NCBI RefSeq assembly: GCF_017368795.1
Contig: NZ_JAFNLL010000007.1
Location: 124,001-188,000, forward strand
Source of the DNA: Arthrobacter cavernae
Lineage (GTDB): Bacteria > Actinomycetota > Actinomycetes > Actinomycetales > Micrococcaceae
Length of the DNA stretch: 64,000 bases
Direction: 5' to 3'
In this document: piece after piece, positions 58,236-64,000 of the stretch
Layout: each line of letters starts with the position of its first letter
Numbering within the stretch: the stretch's first letter is position 1
Position numbers and translations under genes: made by a program
The notes under the pieces: model-generated
The model's input: the letters and a program-made list of their open reading frames with translations, nothing else
The model's database searches: none
Told to the model about the DNA's origin: nothing

Positions 58236-58256
58236 CACTTCACGGAAGCAACCCCC

Positions 58257-58296
58257 GACGGCGGTGACGGGCCCAGGCGGGCCCCTCACCGCCGTC
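58257..58296 (+). terminator. Terminator hairpin after the osmolyte importer operon
   Basis: Eleven-base arms GACGGCGGTGA and TCACCGCCGTC enclose a second GGGCCC-type pairing. Located 21 bases after the stop codon. No clear T tract. Confidence 0.65.
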
Positions 58297-58355
58297 GTCG
58301 CGCTTGTGAGTGATGTCTCAACTGAAGTACATCCTCCATGTGGCATATTTGATGA

Positions 58356-59576
58356 ATGGCGAATTTCAAGCAGTCCACCAAGCTTCATAATGTCCTTTAC
58401 GACATCCGTGGACCGATCCTTCAGGCCGCCCAGCAGATGGAGGCAGAGGGGCACCGCATCCTCAAACTGAACATCGGCAACCCTGCCCCCTTCGGCTTTG
58501 AAGCGCCGGACGCCATCCTGGTGGACATGATCCGCCACCTGCCCCACGCCCAGGGCTACAGCGACTCGCGCGGCATCTTCTCGGCGCGCACCGCCGTCTC
58601 GCAGTACTACCAGACCCGCGGCATCCAGAACATCCACGTGGACGACATCTACCTCGGCAACGGTGTCAGCGAGCTCATCACGATGTCGCTCATGGCGCTG
58701 CTCGATGACGGGGACGAGGTCCTGATCCCCACTCCGGACTACCCCTTGTGGACCGCCTCCGTGGCGTTGGCCGGCGGCAAGCCGGTGCACTACCTGTGCG
58801 ACGAAGAATCCGGCTGGCAGCCTGACCTTGAGGACATGGAAGCCAGGATCACTCCCCGCACCAAGGGCATCGTGGTCATCAACCCGAACAACCCCACGGG
58901 AGCGGTCTACCCGGAGGAGACGCTCAGGAAGATCGTGGCCCTCGCCGAGAAGCACGGATTGGTGCTCTTTGCTGACGAGATCTACGAGAAGATCCTGTAC
59001 GAAGATGCCGTCCACGTGAACCTTGCCGGCCTCACCGGCGACGACGTCCTCTGCCTGACCTTCAGCGGCCTGTCCAAGGCGTACCGGGTGTGCGGCTACC
59101 GCGCCGGGTGGATGGCCATCTCCGGGCCCAAGAAGGACGCAGCCGACTATCTCGAGGGCATCAACCTGCTGGCCAACATGCGCCTCTGCGCCAACGTGCC
59201 CGCGCAGCATGCCATCCAGACGGCGCTCGGCGGCTACCAGAGCATCAACGATCTCATCCTGCCGGGCGGCCGGCTGCTCGAACAGCGCAACAAGGCCTAC
59301 GATCTCCTCAACGCCATTCCAGGTGTCAGCACGCAGCAGGCCAGAGGCGCCCTGTACCTGTTCCCGAAGCTGGACCCCGAGGTCTACCACATCCGCGACG
59401 ACGAGAAGTTTGTCCTGGACCTGCTCAAGGAACAGAAGATCCTGGTCTCACACGGCCGGGCCTTCAACTGGGTGCGGCCCGACCACTTCCGCATGGTCAC
59501 GCTCCCCAACGTCAAGGACATTGAAGAGGCCATCGGCCGCATGGCGGACTTCCTGTCGCGGTACCCGGGCAATTAG
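58356..59576 (+). CDS. PLP-dependent aminotransferase, alanine/aspartate type
   Basis: 406 residues, class I/II aminotransferase. LNIGNPAPFGFEAPDAIL (near 35), VVINPNNPTGAVYPEE (near 170), LFADEIYEKILYED (near 205) and the PLP lysine in FSGLSKAYRVCGYRAGWM (near 240). Resembles AlaA-type glutamate-pyruvate aminotransferases. CATATT lies exactly six bases before the ATG, implying a leaderless message. Stands alone between two hairpin- or gap-separated units. Confidence 0.88.
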   Translation: MANFKQSTKLHNVLYDIRGPILQAAQQMEAEGHRILKLNIGNPAPFGFEAPDAILVDMIRHLPHAQGYSDSRGIFSARTAVSQYYQTRGIQNIHVDDIYLGNGVSELITMSLMALLDDGDEVLIPTPDYPLWTASVALAGGKPVHYLCDEESGWQPDLEDMEARITPRTKGIVVINPNNPTGAVYPEETLRKIVALAEKHGLVLFADEIYEKILYEDAVHVNLAGLTGDDVLCLTFSGLSKAYRVCGYRAGWMAISGPKKDAADYLEGINLLANMRLCANVPAQHAIQTALGGYQSINDLILPGGRLLEQRNKAYDLLNAIPGVSTQQARGALYLFPKLDPEVYHIRDDEKFVLDLLKEQKILVSHGRAFNWVRPDHFRMVTLPNVKDIEEAIGRMADFLSRYPGN

Positions 59577-59630
59577 CCTGTAGTGCAATGCCGTGCCGCC
59601 CAGGCCACGGCAACGCGCGGAAGGCAGCCC

Positions 59631-60485
59631 ATGGCCGGAGTAGTGGAGTTCAAGCAGCACCCCTCGGAGGCGCTCAAGGCAGGCGCTGGCTTTGATCTGG
59701 CCGGCGTCGACCCCGATTCGACCCCCGGCTACACCGGCAAGAAAGCCGACGGCCAGGCCCTGCTCGATGCCCAGGACACCCGGCTTGCGGAACTGCAGGA
59801 AAAGCTCTTCGCCCATGGGAAATTCGGCGGCACCAAGCGGGTCCTGCTCATCCTGCAGGCCACGGACACCGCCGGAAAGGGCGGGATCGTCAGCCATGTG
59901 GTGGGCGCCATGGACCCGCAGGGGGTGCAGCTCACAGCGTTCAAGGCCCCCACGGATGAGGAAAAGGCGCACGACTTCCTGTGGCGCATCGAGAAGGAAT
60001 TGCCCCGGGCCGGCATGGTGGGCGTCTTTGACCGCTCGCACTATGAGGACGTGCTGATCCACCGGGTCCATGCCTGGGCGGACGCGGAGGAACTGGAGCG
60101 GCGCTACGCCGCCATCAACGACTTCGAAGCCAGGCTGGCCGAACAAGGGACCTCGGTGGTCAAGGTCATGCTGCACATCAGCCGCGATGAGCAGAAGGCC
60201 CGGCTCCTGGACCGCCTCGATGATCCCGGCAAACACTGGAAGTACAGCACGGGTGACCTGGCCGAACGCGCCCAGTGGGAGGCCTACCAGGAGGCCTACG
60301 CCGTGGCGTTTGAAAAGACGTCAACGGCCTCGGCGCCCTGGCACGTGGTGCCTGCGAACAAGAAATGGTACGCCCGCATTGCGGTCCAGCAGTTGCTGCT
60401 GGAGGCGCTGGAAGGGCTGGACCTCCAATGGCCCAAGGTGGAGTTCGACGTCGCGGCCGAGCGGGCCCTGGTCCTGAAGAGCTGA
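59631..60485 (+). CDS. Polyphosphate kinase 2 family protein
   Basis: 284 residues from an ATG at 59631 (GGAAGG six bases upstream). Walker A-like QATDTAGKGGIVSHV (near 82), Walker B GVFDRSHYEDVLIHRVH (near 130) and KVMLHISRDEQKARLLDRLD (near 180) define the PPK2 core. It moves phosphate between polyphosphate and nucleoside mono- or diphosphates. The stop codon lies inside the first of three 19-bp tandem repeats. Confidence 0.9.
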   Translation: MAGVVEFKQHPSEALKAGAGFDLAGVDPDSTPGYTGKKADGQALLDAQDTRLAELQEKLFAHGKFGGTKRVLLILQATDTAGKGGIVSHVVGAMDPQGVQLTAFKAPTDEEKAHDFLWRIEKELPRAGMVGVFDRSHYEDVLIHRVHAWADAEELERRYAAINDFEARLAEQGTSVVKVMLHISRDEQKARLLDRLDDPGKHWKYSTGDLAERAQWEAYQEAYAVAFEKTSTASAPWHVVPANKKWYARIAVQQLLLEALEGLDLQWPKVEFDVAAERALVLKS

Positions 60486-60527
60486 GCTTGTCCTGAAGAG
60501 CTGAGCTCGTCCTGAAGGGCTGAGTTA
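60471..60527. repeat. Three tandem 19-bp repeats over the ppk2 stop codon
   Basis: Copies at 60471-60489, 60490-60508 and 60509-60527; the first two differ only at the last base, the third at three positions. The unit is GTCCTGAAGAGCTGAGCTY. The last copy runs into the convergent xseB stop region. Confidence 0.85.
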
Positions 60528-60809
60528 GCCGGCCGCGGAGTCTGTTCCGGTTCCGGTTCCGGAACCGGATTCCGCGCCGCTGGCGCCGGAACTGGTCGTG
60601 TCCCGGGCCGAGGCAAGCCTCCGCCGGGCGCCCTCAAGCCACTCTTCACAGCGCTTGGCCAGGGCCTCGCCACGCTCCCACAGGGCAAGGGACTCCTCCA
60701 GGCTGGCCCCGCCGGCCTCCAGGCGGCCCACTACGGCCACCAGCTGCTCGCGGGCTTCTTCGTAGCTCAGCCCGTCCAGTGTTTCGGAGGTTTCGTTGCT
60801 TGCGGTCAT
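60525..60809 (-). CDS. xseB: Exodeoxyribonuclease VII small subunit
   Basis: 94 residues: [20 protein letters not shown] with [20 protein letters not shown] and [12 protein letters not shown], the XseB helical hairpin. The C-terminal 25 residues are a glycine/serine/threonine tail. It binds XseA in excess to form the single-strand nuclease. AAGGAAC precedes the ATG, which overlaps the xseA stop. Confidence 0.92.
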   Translation of the reverse strand: MTASNETSETLDGLSYEEAREQLVAVVGRLEAGGASLEESLALWERGEALAKRCEEWLEGARRRLASARDTTSSGASGAESGSGTGTGTDSAAG

Positions 60810-62098
60810 GGTGTGTTCCTTACGTCGTTCACATTCGATGCTGGCTGGGACGAGACCGCGGTGAACCTGCCCTCGGCCACACGGATGGCCAGTGCCGTTC
60901 CGGCGGGGGCCTGCTCCGGGCTGCTGACCACGGTGTGCGCGGCGCCGTCTGCGCCCACCAGCTGGACCACCGAGTAGCCGCGGTCGAGCGTGTTCTGCGG
61001 AGACAGTGCCCGGACCTGTGCGCGGAGATGCTGCACCTGGTCCAGTGCACGGACGACGGCGGTGCTGACCGAGGCGTGGGCCCGTTGCCGCAGCCGGTGG
61101 ACGTCCTCGGCGCGAGCCGCGACCATGCTCTCCGGTGCGGCCAGGACGGGGCGGGAGCGCAGCGAATGCAGCCGCTCGGCCTCGCGTTCCACCATCCGGC
61201 CGACGCTGCGCCGCAGGTACTCCCGGGCCTGGCCGACCATGGCGAGTTCTTCGGCGACCTCCGGAACAATCCGTTTGGCGGCATCAGTCGGAGTGGAAGC
61301 GCGAAGGTCCGCGACGTCGTCGAGGATGGGCCGGTCTGCCTCGTGGCCGATGGCGCTGACCACGGGGGTGGAGGCCGCGGACACGGCGCGGACCAGCTCT
61401 TCGTTGCTGAACGGCAGTAGGTCTTCCAGGGCACCGCCGCCGCGGGCGATGACAATGACGTCAATGTGCGGATCGGCATCGAGATCCTGCAAGGCGCCGA
61501 TGACCTGGGCAACGGCCGTGTTGCCCTGGACGGCCACCTCACGGACATCGAACTCGACGGCGGGCCAGCGGAGGGCGGCGTTGCGCAGGACGTCCTTCTT
61601 GGCATCGGAGTCGCGGCCGGTGATGAGACCGATCCGGTGGGGGAGTAGCGGCAGTCGTTTCTTCCGGGATTCGGCGAACAGTCCCTCCGCCGCGAGTGCC
61701 TGGCGGAGCCGTTCGATCCGGGCCAGCAGGTCACCGAGGCCGACGGGGCGGATGTCCTTGACGGACATGTTGAGCCGCCCGGTCTTGAGCCAGAATTCGG
61801 GTTTCACCAGGGCAACAACCCGGGAACCGCGTTCCAGGGGCGTCGACTGGCGGTCCAGCACATTGGACCAGACAGATGCGGGCAGGGAGATCTCGGCGTC
61901 CACATCGCGCAGGGTCAGGAACGCGTTGCTGCCGCGCCTGTTCAGCTCGATGACCTGGCCTTCGATCCAGGCCGCGGGGGCACGCTCCACATGGGCCTTG
62001 AGCTTGCTGGAGAGCAGCTGCAGGGGCCAAGGGTTCTCCGGGCTGGTTTCCGCGGCTGTGCCGGGCAGCGTCGATTCGGGCAGGGCGTCAGCGCTCAT
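60806..62098 (-). CDS. xseA: Exodeoxyribonuclease VII large subunit
   Basis: 430 residues from an ATG at 62098; the open frame continues to 62629 but the extension is low-complexity and crosses the divergent promoter. OB-fold ([20 protein letters not shown] through residue 120), catalytic core with [16 protein letters not shown] (near 155), [20 protein letters not shown] (near 235) and [20 protein letters not shown] (near 265), then a long coiled coil. Degrades single-stranded DNA from both ends in repair. Confidence 0.93.
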   Translation of the reverse strand: MSADALPESTLPGTAAETSPENPWPLQLLSSKLKAHVERAPAAWIEGQVIELNRRGSNAFLTLRDVDAEISLPASVWSNVLDRQSTPLERGSRVVALVKPEFWLKTGRLNMSVKDIRPVGLGDLLARIERLRQALAAEGLFAESRKKRLPLLPHRIGLITGRDSDAKKDVLRNAALRWPAVEFDVREVAVQGNTAVAQVIGALQDLDADPHIDVIVIARGGGALEDLLPFSNEELVRAVSAASTPVVSAIGHEADRPILDDVADLRASTPTDAAKRIVPEVAEELAMVGQAREYLRRSVGRMVEREAERLHSLRSRPVLAAPESMVAARAEDVHRLRQRAHASVSTAVVRALDQVQHLRAQVRALSPQNTLDRGYSVVQLVGADGAAHTVVSSPEQAPAGTALAIRVAEGRFTAVSSQPASNVNDVRNTP

Positions 62099-62317
62099 CG
62101 CGGCGGGTCCTGTCTGCCTGTTGCTGCTGCATTTCTCTTGTCCTCGCTGCCACGGCACCGGAACCCGGCACCCAGCCTGCACTGTCAACCCCGATGGGGG
62201 CGCATCCGGCCGGCCTTCCAACTCTATCCATAGCTTTAGCACCCAGCTCCGACATTTTCCCATCCCCGCGGCCCGCCATAGGATGGCAATTACGCCCTCC
62301 CGATCCTGAGGACCCCC
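62099..62317. promoter_or_regulatory. Divergent promoter region, xseA and membrane protein
   Basis: 219 bases. On the plus strand TAGGAT near 62280 is a probable -10 box for the membrane-protein gene, giving a leader of about 30 bases. No minus-strand promoter was fixed. Confidence 0.45.
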
Positions 62318-63169
62318 TTGCGCACGTTTGTATCTGCCGCGGCAGTGATCCTGTCCCTGCTGCTCGCCGCCGTGGCTGTGCCCACGGCCTGGGTTGACTC
62401 CAATATCGTCCGCGAGGACGGTTTCGTCCGCCTGACCGCGGCGCTGGGCAAGGACCAGGCCTTCCAGCACAGCCTGGCCATGGCCGCGGTGGGAAGCCTG
62501 GAATCCGCCATCGAGCTCCCGGCGGCTGCGGAGCAGCTGGCCGCAGGCATTCTCGAGGACGCGGCCACCAGCATGCAGTCCTGGCCGGAGTTCCCGGGAG
62601 CCTGGGACGAGACCATCCGGAAAAGCCACCGGCTGAACTTCACCGATCCTTCCAGCGTCACGGAAGAGACGCCGGCCCCCACGTCCCTGATCCTCGACGT
62701 CGGTCCTCTTGTCGGGCTCGTGGCGGCGCGGCTCACCGCAGCCACCGGACTGCCCGTTGACGTGCCGGACGCCGCTTTGATCAATATCGGCGCACCCTCA
62801 CAGCGCCAGTTGGTGGAACGCGCGGCCGCTTTCGCGCCGCTCTGGTGGGTGCCGGCGCTGGGCGCGCTCGTGTCGCTGTGCCTCGCCTTCGTTGCTGCCC
62901 GACGGCGGTCGCGCCTGGCCGTCTTCGCCGGTCTGGGGTTCGCTGTGGTTGCCGCTGTCTGGACGGCCTCTGCAGGGATTGCCGGCGGGGTAGTGGGCAG
63001 CATGGCCAGCGGAAACCCTGTCGCCGAGGTGTTCAAGCGGGAGTTCGTGGCCGCGTGCCAGGCCGGCTTTGGGCAATGGGTTGTCCTGGCCCTGGCCGGA
63101 GCCGGTGGGCTCGTCGCCCTGGGTGCTGTGGCGTGGGCCGTATCGTCCGGCCGCCGCAGGACCGCGTGA
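62318..63169 (+). CDS. Membrane protein of unknown function
   Basis: 283 residues from a TTG at 62318 (GAGGA upstream). N-terminal membrane helix FVSAAAVILSLLLAAVAVPT with a short inside end, about 160 extracytoplasmic residues, then three helices (LWWVPALGALVSLCLAFVAA, LAVFAGLGFAVVAAVWTASA, WVVLALAGAGGLVALGAVAW) and a basic end RRRTA. No catalytic motif. It resembles hypothetical actinobacterial proteins encoded near xseA and ispH. Confidence 0.75.
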   Translation: MRTFVSAAAVILSLLLAAVAVPTAWVDSNIVREDGFVRLTAALGKDQAFQHSLAMAAVGSLESAIELPAAAEQLAAGILEDAATSMQSWPEFPGAWDETIRKSHRLNFTDPSSVTEETPAPTSLILDVGPLVGLVAARLTAATGLPVDVPDAALINIGAPSQRQLVERAAAFAPLWWVPALGALVSLCLAFVAARRRSRLAVFAGLGFAVVAAVWTASAGIAGGVVGSMASGNPVAEVFKREFVAACQAGFGQWVVLALAGAGGLVALGAVAWAVSSGRRRTA

Positions 63170-63224
63170 CAGGGGGACAGGCCCGCGTGACCGTGGCGCG
63201 AAACGCTGACGGTAGCATTGAGGG

Positions 63225-64000
63225 ATGAGCAGCTCAGCAGTTTCCATCCCGATGCCCACCGTCCCCCGCAGGCGGCGATCGCCGGAAGAGGTGCTGGCTG
63301 CGGCCCCGGTCAGCGGCCCCAAAAAGGTCCTGCTGGCGGCCCCGCGCGGCTACTGCGCCGGCGTGGACCGGGCGGTCATCGCCGTCGAGAAGGCACTGGA
63401 ACACTACGGTCCGCCCGTCTATGTCCGCAAGCAGATCGTGCACAACGTGCACGTCGTCAGCTCCCTTGAGGAACAGGGCGCCATCTTCGTGGACGAGACC
63501 GACGAGGTGCCCCAGGGCGCCCTCGTGATCTTCTCTGCCCACGGCGTGTCTCCCGCCGTCGTCCAGTCTGCCGAGGACCGTGGGCTGCGCACCATCGACG
63601 CCACGTGCCCGTTGGTCACCAAGGTCCACCGCGAAGCAGTCCGCTTCGCCAAGGAAGACTATGACATCCTGCTGATCGGCCACGAGGGGCACGAGGAAGT
63701 CGAAGGAACCGCAGGCGAGGCTCCGGACCACATCCAGATCATCAACGGACCGCATGAGGTGGACAAGGTCACGGTGCGTGACCCGGAGAAGACCATCTGG
63801 CTTTCGCAGACGACCCTGAGCGTGGACGAGACCATGGAGACGGTCCGCCTGCTCAAGGACCGGTTCCCCACCCTGCAGGATCCGCCCAGCGACGACATCT
63901 GCTATGCCACCACCAACCGCCAGGTGGCCATCAAGAAGATCGCACCGCAGGCCGATCTGGTGATCGTGGTCGGCTCGGCCAATTCCTCCAACTCCGTCCG
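63225..64000 (+). CDS. ispH: 4-hydroxy-3-methylbut-2-enyl diphosphate reductase, 5' part
   Basis: Open to the window edge (258 codons). [20 protein letters not shown] has the first iron-sulfur cysteine, [12 protein letters not shown] the substrate histidine, [10 protein letters not shown] another, and [14 protein letters not shown] the second cysteine; TTNRQVAIK lies before the end. Last enzyme of the MEP isoprenoid pathway. TAGCAT lies six bases before the ATG at 63225; the GAGGG in between is too close to act as a normal ribosome site. Confidence 0.93.
   Translation, partial: MSSSAVSIPMPTVPRRRRSPEEVLAAAPVSGPKKVLLAAPRGYCAGVDRAVIAVEKALEHYGPPVYVRKQIVHNVHVVSSLEEQGAIFVDETDEVPQGALVIFSAHGVSPAVVQSAEDRGLRTIDATCPLVTKVHREAVRFAKEDYDILLIGHEGHEEVEGTAGEAPDHIQIINGPHEVDKVTVRDPEKTIWLSQTTLSVDETMETVRLLKDRFPTLQDPPSDDICYATTNRQVAIKKIAPQADLVIVVGSANSSNSV

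Noticed and set aside
57426..59390. 654-codon open frame on the minus strand
   Set aside because: Lies opposite the substrate-binding lipoprotein and the aminotransferase and crosses their terminator; no ribosome site or motif.
62099..62629. N-terminal extension of xseA
   Set aside because: Would cross the divergent promoter and overlap the membrane-protein gene; the conserved XseA domain starts just after the ATG at 62098.
1..64000. Prophage or conjugative element
   Set aside because: No integrase, portal, terminase, relaxase or replication genes seen; the only mobile trace is the truncated IS630 transposase.

Overview
The window is high-GC DNA with dense, mostly co-directional operons, GTG/TTG starts and many apparently leaderless genes. 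Its gene content (monooxygenase and cupin catabolic clusters, xseA/xseB next to ispH, GH35 beta-galactosidase, OpuC-type ABC transporter) suggests a soil actinobacterium of the Micrococcaceae, most like Arthrobacter, Pseudarthrobacter or Paenarthrobacter. The genus is inferred from protein character; no database search was made. There is no rRNA, complete tRNA or CRISPR array.

Region 1 (1-12.1 kb) is a methylated-amine module. A leftward operon (cupin, DmmA-like protein, PDR/VanB-type reductase, DUF3445 heme N-demethylase, then an Amt channel) lies back to back with a rightward operon (GmaS-type glutamine synthetase, MgsA/MgsB/MgsC N-methylglutamate synthase subunits, a single-chain sarcosine-oxidase-like flavoprotein, an M20 carbamoylase). 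A cupin-XRE regulator follows. The gene order predicts dimethylamine -> methylamine -> gamma-glutamylmethylamide / N-methylglutamate -> glutamate + formaldehyde, with a monomeric oxidase where a four-subunit N-methylglutamate dehydrogenase would be expected.

Region 2 (12.1-32.4 kb) looks like a catabolic island. It has an IlvD/Edd dehydratase, an enolase-superfamily dehydratase, two MDR oxidoreductases, a two-component FMN monooxygenase (LLM oxygenase plus flavin reductase), a flavin amine oxidase, an NTF2-like protein, an oxoglutarate-semialdehyde-type dehydrogenase, a 2-oxopent-4-enoate hydratase-type enzyme, an HpaI-type aldolase, an MFS transporter, a stand-alone riboflavin kinase, one GntR and two paralogous IclR regulators, and several very small genes. 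These scattered transcription units share a 15-bp inverted repeat, TGAACG-N3-CGTTCA, placed on or beside the -10 box: a regulon that can be read directly from the sequence. The region also holds decayed genes (an SDR, a paralogue of a small protein, a possible metallo-hydrolase tail) and ends at a tRNA 3'-half fragment near 32.4 kb that may be an old attachment site.

Region 3 (32.4-64 kb) is mostly housekeeping and transport: PhnA-like protein, NYN protein, ferritin, a CorA with a frameshifted 3' end, a ZapE/AFG1 C-terminal-domain protein, Lrp and LysR regulators beside MFS exporters, a Cys/Met-metabolism PLP enzyme, nitronate monooxygenase, BadF-type sugar kinase, pirin, GH35 beta-galactosidase, NUDIX protein, two nitrilase-superfamily amidases with an APC permease and a GntR regulator, an IS630 remnant, RsgA, the OpuC-like importer, an aminotransferase, PPK2, xseA/xseB, a membrane protein and the start of ispH. 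Ten genes in the window show a -10-like hexamer exactly six bases before the start codon, the geometry expected of leaderless mRNAs.
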